Shown: positions 10,886 to 20,408 of the stretch, in pieces
Layout: each line of letters begins with the position of its first letter
Position numbering within the stretch: the first letter of the stretch is position 1
NCBI GenBank assembly: GCA_030848705.1
Contig: JAUIZM010000116.1
Span: 1 to 64,000 of the forward strand
Length of the DNA stretch: 64,000 nt
DNA from: Heracleum sosnowskyi
Lineage: Eukaryota > Streptophyta > Magnoliopsida > Apiales > Apiaceae
Direction of reading: 5' to 3'
The notes under the pieces: model-generated
What the model was told of the DNA's origin: nothing
Databases searched by the model: none
What the model saw: the letters and a program-made list of their open reading frames with translations, nothing else
Translations under genes and position numbers: made by a program

Positions 10886-11052
10886 TCTATAAAGTATTGA
10901 ACCTGAAAACTGGAAATTTTTTTTCTCTTTGTATACTAATCAAAAAATTTTTGTAGCAGAATTTTAGAAGAAAGTTGAGGTTGTCATCATACGACTAAAT
11001 CAAATATAAACTAATATTTGTTTAAAATTTTCGAATATTTATTTTAAAATAT
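10886..11052. repeat. Local direct repeat, unit 1
   Basis: About 165 bp is repeated at 11506-11670 with moderate divergence. Both begin near TATAAAGTATTGAA and include AAGTTGAGGTTGTCATC. No coding frame. The distance of about 620 bp suggests a local duplication or two copies of a small unknown element. Confidence 0.6.
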
Positions 11053-11505
11053 TAAATTATTTGTGTCAAGTGGTAATTGTAAGGAGCGAGTAACTTATCA
11101 AGAATCAATTTATCGACTTTTTGAGAGATATAAGTAATAGTTTTCTAAAATAAAGTATATCCACAATTGTACAATTATTGAATTCAATATGTCTGCTATT
11201 AAGTTTAAACTCGGATGTAGATTACAATTATCAAATGTTTATATATATATAAGCATAACACTTCAACAAAGCAGGGGATCGTTTACTTCATAACAATACT
11301 AATGTCAATATTAACTATCATATAATTGATTTATTGCACATTTAACGTTTACATATACGATATATTTTGAAAAAAGGAATAAAAAATGTATTCATATCTA
11401 GAGCATGCCCGTACGTAGGACTAAAAACATAATTCTAATGGCAGTGTTTAAACAATATCTGCATAAACTTGCCGTTTATCACTAAATGGATCTTGCCAAA
11501 CCAGT

Positions 11506-11670
11506 ATATAAAGTATTGAATCTGAAAACTAGAAAAGATTTTTCTCTTTGTATACTAATAAAAAAGTTTTTGCAAGAGGCTTTTACAAGAAAGTTGAGGT
11601 TGTCATCGTACTACATCAAATATAAACTAACATCGGTTTAATTTTTTTGAATATTTATGATAAAATATTA
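11506..11670. repeat. Local direct repeat, unit 2
   Basis: Partner of 10886-11052. The DNA between the two units and from 11671 to 12034 is AT-rich and holds no feature I can name. Confidence 0.6.
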
Positions 11671-12034
11671 AAAGTATTGAATTCTTAATTGAATAATAAG
11701 ACATGTCATTGCTATGCTGCTGGTGTATCCATTGTGCTCCTTCGATCAAGTTCGGTACATACAGTGTGCAGTTATGCCAAAAAAACTGAGTATGACATCG
11801 CAGTCGAACAAAGAGAGATTCATGTGACTACTTGCGTTCTTTATTATTCAGCAGTGTATTTGGCTTGTATTATATGGTGAATTCTTAATTCTTGCAGAGG
11901 CCGTGATTTTAGCACTGTATTTAATGAGGAAAATAGTGATCTGTTGTGATCAGGTATAAAGAACTTCTGGTATTTTTAAAATTTGCTGTTACTTAAAAGT
12001 GTTAAATTATCACTAAAAAAATGAAAATATTCTA

Positions 12035-12688
12035 TGTTATTCCCAGAACAATGAAACCTAGATTGTAGAAGGGGGGTTGAATACAATCTAGTTAATTTTA
12101 CAAAAAAATTTCAAACTTTTACAGTATGAATATATGTGTTGGTAAATTAACTAAGAATTGAGACAAGACATGAACATAAATGAATTCTTCGAGTTAAAAA
12201 GTAATGCAGGAGACAAGCAGACTTTTTAAACTTTTCAGGTGGGTTTCTCGGAAAAAGCCCACCCGAGGTGTATATTGAAGAATTCTCTGGTTTTGTTTTT
12301 CAACAAACTCCAGCTGCTTACACAGATGATGGAAGAGAGCCTAAGTGTTTTTACTTTCAGCTTTGTGCTCTCTCCACATGCATTTCTATGCTACTCCACA
12401 CAGTCTTATATACATCGACTGTGTGTTACAAACAAAACCTATAACATAATAAAATATTACATTTTGGTTCTGCTTGATCACATGCTCGTCTCAGAAACTA
12501 TCCTATTCGGGAAATGCCTTGGCTGGCATCACAGATAAACTTGTATAATCCCAAATGGTGATTTCTGATTGAGTGTGTTGCTCTCTTCAAAAATTACTAA
12601 GTCCATACAATTGACCTAGCTTCCAAGCCCATGTGACATCTGCATGAAAGAGACCTCTCCTTGGTTACCCGACTGTCAAGTCACTGTC
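12035..12688 (-). repeat. 3' LTR of the gag-only element (R/U5-like part only)
   Basis: On the plus strand begins TGTTATTCCC and matches 16475-17133 until 12688, where similarity stops. It contains the U5 hairpin at 12058-12091 and a TATA-like TATATAAG on the minus strand near 12410. The U3 part present on the right side is missing here. Confidence 0.75.
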
Positions 12689-14874
12689 CTGCTCACTTAT
12701 CTCCTCAGAACTTCTTTGCATGAGCCTTTCGTACCTTATTTACTTACCATTCTGAAGAGGATGTTTGATAAACAGCTTGGTACTGATGTCTTCTTCACGA
12801 GTCACACTTGGATCAAAAGGTATTTCCACTGTACTGTCCAACACAGAATCCCTTTAGAGAAAATCTTTGAAGAACCTGATCTTAGCACAGTAGATTAAGA
12901 GATTTGCAAGGCTGATGTTCCACTCATTTCTTTAACCATGACTTTAACTCAAGGAGAAAGATTGGATGTCTAGGAAGTAGACATGCAGATTTGTAGGAGC
13001 TGGAAGATCTTGCCTTGATCCAAGTGAACACCTTATTCCTTTAATCCAATAACTGTCTTCAGGAGGACTTTCTTCTGGATTTTTGGAATAAGATTCTTAT
13101 GGTAGGTGCAGGTCTTGAAGATGTAAGAATTTTCTCATCAGCATGATTACGTGAGGTTGATATTTAACTCAGAGAAACTCCCCCTAAGATCATTGGGGTG
13201 ATAACTCAGAGTTGTGATCCACCTACGGATGCTTCACTTTTGCTTCCTACGGATGCTCCATTCTGGCTTCCTACGGATGCTTCATTCTGGCTTCCTACAG
13301 ATGCTCCAATTGGCTTCCTACAGATGCTCCATTTTGGCTTCCAATCAGATGCTCCACTTATCCTTTTCATAGATGACTCATTTGGACTTGAATCATTCAT
13401 TGTCTAGGCAAACACTCATGGAGATACTGATCCATCCACATAATCATCATCTTCTTCAGACCAAAACCACCTTCCACTTCAAACTTAAATATGAGAATTC
13501 CAGAAAATCTCTCATCAATAAGCTTGATTTATCTGGCATCATTAGAAACAACCTGTATAGACTCCATAACAGTGTTGATTCATTGACTTAAAGCCTTGTG
13601 GGCTTTTCTAGCTACATGCACTCTTTATGAGTTGCACACCCATCCTGGGTTTCCGAGTAGATAAAAGATCCGATCTTTGACATGATGTCTTCTTGAAGTT
13701 GCAGAAGTAGATTAACACTTTCTGAGAAATGCTCTCCCTGAGCAGATGTTCCATACAGAAAACCCTTCAGGAAAGAACATAAGATACCATGGATGGCTGC
13801 TTACTTTCCACTACACTTGAATGTCATCTCTTATGAAAGACAGTCAGAAAAACATGTAGAAGAAACCACCATTCTCATCTACACCTCTACTTCCTCTTAG
13901 CAAAGATCTTTTCTTCCACTCATGAATTACTTTGAGAACATTTATCTAGATGTCAATTAAACTTAACAATTGTGATATGTTAAGTATTCGATCATGGACT
14001 TGATGTTTTTCAAGTAATTTCCCACACAGATTCCCTTATCTCCTTTAGCTAAGATTCTATTACTTCTTTGGCTAAGGAATGTGAAAAGAGAAAACTTTTG
14101 GCTACATTTATTCACACAATTTGATGATTCCTCCTTCAGGTGCTTGAGTGGTCAAGAAAACATTATGGCTGCAATAAGTAGCACCAGCCACAACTTTCCA
14201 GAGCTCAAATAGTTATCCTGATTTTCCAAGCAAAGTCTCTGCAGATATTGTCGTTTGTTTCATAAGATCTCTTCATACTGAATTCTTGAGCTAAATTCTT
14301 TGGCGAGATTTCATGTGCAGTGGCTGAAGGAGTTTATCAAACGTATAATCTGTCCAGTTCTTGATAGAGGTCTTCTATTGCTTCCCTTAATGGCATGCAT
14401 CCTTTAACCCATCTTTGGAAAAACTTGGGGTTCCTCTAATCAAGACTCAGACAGCTTCTTATTCACTGGCTACAATTATCCTGATTTTGACTTGTCACAA
14501 AGAGGTCAAGACAAGCAATCCTCCAAGGCAGTAAACAAATCAGCTACATACACTTTTCTATCAAGTGTCCAGTGATTACCACTTCATTGTCTTTCTATTG
14601 ATGGACAATGCAGGCTACTTATACAAAGTTTCTTTTGTCACATGCTTGATAGATACATTGCAAGATATGCTCATATCCATCAACTAGTGCTTCAACCCTA
14701 AATGATGACATTGTTTGCCAAAGTCATGCTTCATTACTTAATCATGACTACAAATGTCATCTCTACTTATCAATAGAGGGGCTACTTTCCTCTGAGCAAT
14801 TAGTGAGCAGGACAGAAACTCTAGCAGGAAACTAAAGCTCCTGTATCTTCCTCCTGCACACTTTCAAAACCGAA
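12689..14874 (-). other. Internal region of the gag-only element, no recognisable pol
   Basis: All frames are short and I found no protease, integrase, RT or RNase H motif on either strand. A purine tract (minus strand TTAGGGGGAG, about 13178-13188) resembles a Sirevirus polypurine tract. Next to it (13206-13400, minus) a short frame carries a 24-bp tandem repeat that resembles a polyprotein linker. The sequence could be replaced filler or strongly decayed pol. Confidence 0.5.
13223..13326 (-). repeat. 24-bp tandem repeat carrying CTACGGATG / CTACAGATG
   Basis: Copies start at 13223, 13247, 13271, 13295 and 13318: three CTACGGATG followed by two CTACAGATG. On the minus strand each unit is eight codons read as an A-S-V-G type repeat. 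The same motif in the opposite sense recurs in the right LTR at 17500-17890. Confidence 0.85.
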
Positions 14875-16413
14875 TCAAGCAATCTTAGGTACCCAAGTTT
14901 CCTTGAGCTTTGGCTTTTTAGCTTTTATGACTGTCATCTTCTCTTTCTGAGCTTTGAGCTTCAAAGGATTCGAGCCATTCTCATCCCTTGGTTCTGACAT
15001 TGAGAGATTATCATTCACATGTTGCTCAAGAATATCAAAATTTGATGCTCGGCAAGGAAATGTTTGAGCATACAGATCATTCAAGTCAGGCATGCTCCAT
15101 GACATTTGAGGCATATTGAATTCATACCAATATGGATGAGGAACAAATGACATGTTAGCATATCTTGTTGAATCTCGAGCATTGTGAGCAAAAATGTGAT
15201 GCATGACAGGCATATCAGTCATAGGCAGTTGAGTAGATCTTGTATGAACAAATCTGCAAGAAGTATACAAGTGATTAACTCTACCACATCGAATGCAGGG
15301 CCTTCTGGAAGTACTTTCTTCTGATGGGTAGCTGCTACTACAGTCAATCATTGTTGTTTCATTCAAGCTTTCCTCTTCATCTACATCTGACTCTTCTTCC
15401 TTGATGGTTTTGCTTCTTAGTGTTTGAATCTGGTTCTTGAAACTTGGTCCAACCATATTGCTCAGTTTATCTAGAGTCTGATTACTCCTAAATGGTTTTA
15501 CCATCTTTGGAGCAGTCTCCACATCCTCTAGCTTCTTGTTATTGCACTTCCAGGTCTCTTTACAAAATGTGTCCATTCCTTGAGATTTGATAATGTTGGA
15601 CACAATGTAACTGGAGTTATTCCATCTTGCAATAACCTCTTGTTCCTTTCTCAGCTGCTCTTTCAAAACCACTTCTCTTTTTAAGACAACCTCAAGTTCA
15701 TGTTTAGCATTCATGTATTCAACAAGTGTTTCTTTAAACTCAGAGGCTTGAGTTTCCAACATAGCATTTATCTCACTAAGCATAACATTAGTTGCTTTGA
15801 GTCTGACATTTTCTTCAATGAGATTGTTAAAGGAAATACGCACAACATGTAATTCATCAAATAAACTCATTGCAGTGCTGCAACATACTTCTTTAACATG
15901 TTTAGTTGGCTTCTCAGAAAATACCTGATTTCTGGTTGAAATTGCTTCTTGATTTTCATAGGATGTGGGTACAAGGTTGATAGATTCCTCTGTTGATGTT
16001 GAACAACCCTCTTCAGTTGAAACCCTTCGCTCAAAAAGGACTTCATCTTCCAGTGCCATTCCTTCCTTGCCCTTGTCTGTTGTGGTTCTGATACATTCAC
16101 AGATCTTCAGTTTGAATGTTGAGCTTGCTGCTTCTGTTCTCTCCTCTTCTTTCAAATTTTGGTTGGAGATGACCACATCTCTTGTTTTCGTCTCCCCTTC
16201 TTTACTGATAATCTTTGCATCCTGCATAGCCTCAAGATTTGAGCATTCAAGAGTGCTTAACAGGCTGCTAAGATTTAGATCCTTGGATTCAGGGGTATTT
16301 TTGATAGATACAGAGATATGCTTCCATTTTCTGGGTAGAGAGTTTGCAAACACCAACTTTGAGTCCTTGTTTGACAACTCATTCCCAGCTTCTTCATTGT
16401 CACCTCTTTCCAT
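14875..16413 (-). CDS. Sirevirus-type Gag, N-terminally shortened
   Basis: A 512-residue frame starting 47 nt after the primer site. Near the N-terminus (residues about 20-40) is a leucine/proline/tryptophan-containing gag segment. Residues about 180-270 are rich in E, K, L and V and look coiled-coil. A CCHC knuckle (C-x2-C-x4-H-x4-C) lies at roughly residues 376-389. The C-terminus is lysine-rich and ends at a stop where protease would normally follow. Gag packages RNA into particles. The usual N-terminal gag fold of Sireviruses is largely missing, so the protein may be partly defective. The frame is otherwise clean despite the loss of pol, which suggests selection to keep gag or a recent origin. 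Confidence 0.8.
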   Translation of the reverse strand: MERGDNEEAGNELSNKDSKLVFANSLPRKWKHISVSIKNTPESKDLNLSSLLSTLECSNLEAMQDAKIISKEGETKTRDVVISNQNLKEEERTEAASSTFKLKICECIRTTTDKGKEGMALEDEVLFERRVSTEEGCSTSTEESINLVPTSYENQEAISTRNQVFSEKPTKHVKEVCCSTAMSLFDELHVVRISFNNLIEENVRLKATNVMLSEINAMLETQASEFKETLVEYMNAKHELEVVLKREVVLKEQLRKEQEVIARWNNSSYIVSNIIKSQGMDTFCKETWKCNNKKLEDVETAPKMVKPFRSNQTLDKLSNMVGPSFKNQIQTLRSKTIKEEESDVDEEESLNETTMIDCSSSYPSEESTSRRPCIRCGRVNHLYTSCRFVHTRSTQLPMTDMPVMHHIFAHNARDSTRYANMSFVPHPYWYEFNMPQMSWSMPDLNDLYAQTFPCRASNFDILEQHVNDNLSMSEPRDENGSNPLKLKAQKEKMTVIKAKKPKLKETWVPKIA

Positions 16414-16460
16414 GGTTGTAGTTGCTTTTGATCTTTAAACTTCTTGTGTGTTAGAAGCTT

Positions 16461-16473
16461 GCTCTGATACCAA
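16461..16473 (-). other. Primer binding site (tRNA-iMet), gag-only element
   Basis: TTGGTATCAGAGC on the minus strand, one base from the LTR end at 16475, the same context as in the Sirevirus at 35235-35248. Confidence 0.88.
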
Positions 16474-16474
16474 T

Positions 16475-18198
16475 TGTTATTCCCAGCACAATGCAACCTA
16501 GATTGTAGAAGGGGGGGGGGTTGAATACAATCTAGTTAATTTTACAAAACTTTTTCAAACTTTTACAGTATGAATATATGTGTTGGTAAATTAACTAAGA
16601 ATTGAGACAAGCCATGAACATAAATGAATTCTTCGAGTTAAAAAGTAATGCAGGAGACAAGCAGACTTTTTAAACTTTTCAGGTGGGTTTCTCGGAAAGA
16701 GCCCACCTGAGGTGTATATTGAAGAATTCTATGGTTTTGTTTTTCAACAAACTCCAGCTGCTTACACAGATGATGGAAGAGAGCCTAAGTGTTTTTACTT
16801 TCAGCTTTGTGCTCTCTCCACATGCATTTCTATGCTACTCCACACAGTCTTATATACATCGACTGTGTGTTACAAACAAAACCTATAACATAATAAAATA
16901 TTACATTTTGGTTCTGCTTGATCACATGCTCGTCTCAGAAACTATCCTATTCGGGAAATGCCTTGGCTGGCATCACAGATAAACTTGTATAATCCCAAAT
17001 GGTGCTTTCTGATTGAGTGTGCTGCTCTCTTCAAAAATTACTAAGACCGTACAATTGACCTAACTTCCAAGCCCATGTGACATCTGCATGAAACAGACCT
17101 CTCCTTGGTTACCCGACTTTCAAGTCACTATCAGCTGAGATAAGTGAACATGTAGTACTACAAAAAGGTCTTCATGCTTGTCAAGCCTTTCCTTTGTGTC
17201 CAGTTAGAAGTTAAACTTCTAGGTAGCTGCCTTAACTCTTATTTATCCATCGAGACACAAAAGACAATAGATGACTTCACATTTCACTTGTAGGAATTTG
17301 AGCCTTCGAATATTTACAATTTTGACTCCCTATTCCATACATCTTTTGTGTCGTTATCCAGCATCTTTTAGTCACGGGTGTGTAATGATGATCTCTGAGA
17401 CTGTCCTCCATTCAACCTGCTAAATAAAGGAAACCTTCAAAAGATTCCGTTACATAGATTTGTTTTCCATGTTGAATGAGATGAACATCAGTAGGCGTAT
17501 TAATTCCATATCCGTAGACTACCATTTTACGTCAAATATCCGTAGAAAGGTAATCTCAGAATATCCGTAGAAGTAATATTCCATAACTGTATCCATAGAT
17601 GAGACATGACATCCTTGACTGCATCCATAGATAGACCATGACCTCCTTAACTGCATCCATAGATAAAACATGACATCCTTAGCTGTATCTGATGATCAAC
17701 TTCCTTCAGCTTTTATCCGTAGATATGATGTCATCAGCTTTTCTCCGTAGATGGGATAAGATGTCCTCGGCTTCTATCCGTTGATGAGATAAGATGTCCT
17801 CAGCTTCTATCCGTTGATGGCATATGATGTTTTCAGCTTGTATCCATAGATGAAATAAGATTTCATAGTATGATCCATAGAATGGATACACTTAGCTTCA
17901 TCTTTAGATAAAACATCTTGTCATCTTTATTGATTCACCATTACTGAGTTGAATAGGCAGACTTACCACTGAAACACTTGGTGCTTGATTAGACGTCCGT
18001 TGGCTTGCTTCTGAATTGCTTCCTAACTTGATGACATAATATCCTCAATTCATTTGATGTGGCTTTTAGACCTTGGATAGATAAGATGCCTTCTAGTTAG
18101 CTTCCTGATTTATCAGCTTCTGTGAACTAGCTTTCTAACAATCAGCTTCAGTGTCAAGATCAAATTCTTGTCTTGAGCATTTTGTTATCATCATTTCA
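16475..18198 (-). repeat. 5' LTR of the gag-only element
   Basis: 16475-17133 is shared with the left LTR. 17134-18198 would be U3 and holds a block of reiterated motifs (17500-17890). TATATAAG on the minus strand near 16852 is the likely TATA box. On the minus strand the outer end begins TGAAATGATGATAAC. The hairpin is at 16498-16535 with ten G in the loop. Confidence 0.65.
17500..17890 (-). promoter_or_regulatory. Reiterated ATCCRTAGATG motif block in U3
   Basis: About a dozen copies of ATCC(G/A)TAGA or ATCCGTTGATG occur in about 390 bp, mostly 30-45 bp apart, often followed by a GACATGACATCC or GATAAGATGTCC type stretch. On the element's own strand these read CTACGGAT, the complement of the copies in the linker at 13223-13326. 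Confidence 0.65.
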
Positions 18199-18837
18199 AA
18201 TGGGTCAACCCTAATATTCTATTTGTAGTGTGAAAGTGAATTCAGATGTTTAAAGGAACACAACATTGCTGACTTAAAGGTATCAAAACCTATGTTCTGT
18301 TTACTTCAAGTTTCTACTTTTAAGCTTATTTAATTTAAGTGGATTTTTCGAGTTAATGTGAAAATTATAACCTTTTTGCAGGAGTTACCAACATAAAAAT
18401 AGTTTAACTGCGCAGGGTGCAGTAACATTTACTCTGCTTTGGATAACATGGTAGCTGTAGCTGGCACAAATTGTCTGATTATTTGATGAACCTCATTAAG
18501 AAAAAGCACGAGGAGAAAAGCTCACAGGGTTTTGGTGATCTTGATATAAAATGGATGCACCTCTGTGGGAAAATGGTGTTCGATGAATCTAGGGGTTTGT
18601 TTTCAGTTCTGTGTCTATCTTTCATGTAACTAATTATGTTTCTCTCTCTGATTCTTGATTTTTTTTAAAACATCTCCTGGTCATTATGATCATCGCTTGA
18701 GACAGCTTCAGTAGAATTGCCAATTCTGAAGGTATGTAGGAACAATTTAGTCCCATTGTTGATTCAAACACAAGGGATCTTGATTTATGGGTAAGCTATC
18801 ATGTTAATAATATTTTTATCTAAACCATCAGTGTTAT
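18199..18837 (+). pseudogene. Unrecognised host-gene-like remnant, including duplicated segment copy B start
   Basis: A frame at about 18470-18595 is open and lysine-rich but ends without a clear donor. From 18701 the sequence matches copy A (4768 onward) up to the Athila insertion at 18838. The shared exon has an in-frame TAG at 18737-18739 here. I do not recognise a protein family. Confidence 0.35.
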
Positions 18838-20268
18838 TGATAAGTGGACATTTTATTCACTTAGAACGTTTCCGTATGGCTTAAAACGATTGTTTGTACT
18901 CGAGTTGTGGTATTTTTGATCTCTTTTAAGGGTATTGTGCAGGAATATCTATCACAGGTGTAATGGGAATGAAGCGGAGCAATCGGAATGCAATTTGGAG
19001 CTAAAACGAAGAAAATGGAAAAATTCGTCTTCCTGGACAGAAGGCACGGCGCGGCAGCGCCGTGTTTGAGCTTGCCTATGGCGCGACAGCGCCGCATGAA
19101 AATGGAACAGTAAATCTATGGCGCGGCAGCGCCGCTCTCCTATGTAACTGTGGCGCGGCAGCGCCAGACATTCTGACGAAATTTCCTGTTTTGAACCCGA
19201 TTTGCTGATTTTTCGAGTTGAAGTCAAATTACAATTCCGTACGACTTATTTGCACCTGGAGGCCTATATAAAGAGAAGAAAACCCTAGAGAACAAGAGAG
19301 ACACATACCACATATTATATACGGAGTTTTAAAGCACGAAGAAGCAAGGAAGAAGATAGTTTTCAATTTATTCTTGTATTCTTTCTAGCTTGTGGATGCT
19401 TGGTTTGGGTGTATTCTTTAGAACCTTTGATAATTATTCCAATATTGATTCGTTTTCTTCAATCATGTTTACATTAGAACCCATGGTGTCGATTAGTTTG
19501 ATTATGAACTAATTCGTTGTCATGAGGTTTTAGCGGATTTATTCATGAAGTTTATTTGTTGAATTTTCTTGATGCCTATAGTGTGATTGATGCGATATCC
19601 TATCATGGTTGTTTTAATTCGTTATAGGAGAGTAGCTAACTCCTGTAATTGTGTGTTAATTCTTATTGAAGCGAAAGTGGATTTAAGAGTTTAGAACTTG
19701 CCATGCTAGCATAGGTTTATGCGTGAGAATATCATTCATAATTAGTGTCGTAACTCTAACCGTTTTATGACGACTATGTGATCAATTGAATGCTTGTACT
19801 TCAACCATTATGTTTTCAATCTTTATAGACATATATGGACTAAGCATAATTGGGAGACTAAGTGATTTCTATCTTTATTGTGGATATTATTTAGGATGGT
19901 ATTTGTGCAACGAAAGTTGGTTTATATCAGTTTTGTGTGTTCGATCAGGTATTAATAAATCACATGAAAGGGCTAGAGAATTGAAGACTATAGATGGATT
20001 GTTTAATGAAGTTAAAATTCCATGTTTTATTTGCATAAGTAATTCGACATAAATCTCAGTTCAAGTAGTTGATAATTAGTTATAATTCTTAGATTAATTA
20101 TAGTGATAACAAAAATCCACTTTGTTATTTGTTTTAGCATCGGATAATAATCATACATTGGTGAGTGAATTAACTAGACAAACAACGAGTCCCTGTAGGA
20201 ACGAATCTTATTTGCTATCTATATTACTTGTGACCACGTGCACTTGCGTGTTGAGTTTGGTCGTAACA
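18838..20268 (+). repeat. 5' LTR of the Athila-type element
   Basis: Begins TGATAAGTGG and ends CGTAACA. TATA box (CCTATATAAAG) at about 19263-19273. Four copies of the GGCGCGGCAGCGCC motif lie 100-215 bp upstream of it. An 88-codon frame inside the LTR (19786-20052, repeated at 29893-30159) is simply duplicated with the LTR and is not called. Confidence 0.95.
19048..19165 (+). promoter_or_regulatory. Motif module: four GGCGCGGCAGCGCC copies in U3 (5' LTR)
   Basis: Copies at 19048, 19080 (one G-to-A change), 19120 and 19152, 14 bp each. Starts are 32, 40 and 32 bp apart, that is two pairs with 18-bp spacers. Each copy is an inverted repeat GGCGC/GCGCC around GGCA. The block ends 99 bp before the TATA box, a typical enhancer position. 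Confidence 0.85.
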
Positions 20269-20274
20269 AGTTTT

Positions 20275-20292
20275 TGGCGCCGCTGCCGGGGA
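20275..20292 (+). other. Primer binding site, tRNA-Asp type
   Basis: TGGCGCCGCTGCCGGGGA, six bases after the 5' LTR. This is one change from the TGGCGCCGTTGCCGGGGA form known for Athila elements. Confidence 0.85.
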
Positions 20293-20408
20293 TTTCGGTT
20301 TTATTTGTTTAGTTCAGTATTTACCATCAGTGGTCATTAAAGTTCGGTGACTAGGACGTTCTCACCAAATTTTCTTGTTGGTGAATTTCAGGTACTTATT
20401 GAGAGTGT

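Larger units (their letters stand above)
12035..18198 (-). mobile_element. Gag-only Sirevirus-like retroelement (TR-GAG type)
   Basis: On the minus strand: 5' LTR (right side, from 16475 outward), primer site 16473-16461, gag frame 16413-14875, about 2.2 kb without recognisable pol, and a left LTR copy from 12035. The first 650 bp of the two LTR copies (12035-12688 and 16475-17133) match with roughly 15-20 differences by eye, then diverge abruptly. The outer right boundary is set at the last CA before the flank (about 18198) and is uncertain. No convincing target duplication was found. Without protease, integrase or RT it would need an autonomous partner. Confidence 0.7.

Noticed and set aside
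12239..12538. 99-codon frame repeated at 16683-16982
   Set aside because: Starts at a non-ATG codon and lies in the shared LTR part; duplication reflects the LTR, not a gene.
15965..16438. 157-codon plus-strand frame
   Set aside because: Antisense shadow of the gag frame at 14875-16413.
12025..18225. ATATTCTA on both sides of the gag-only element as a target duplication
   Set aside because: The right copy does not directly adjoin a CA LTR end and is AT-rich; likely chance.
19048..19165. CRISPR-like array of short palindromic repeats with spacers
   Set aside because: Plant LTR context, repeats of only 14 bp with 18-bp and 26-bp spacers, no cas genes; treated as a regulatory motif module instead.
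19786..20052. 88-codon frame repeated at 29893-30159
   Set aside because: Duplicated only because it lies inside the two LTRs; no ATG-supported domain, no independent conservation.
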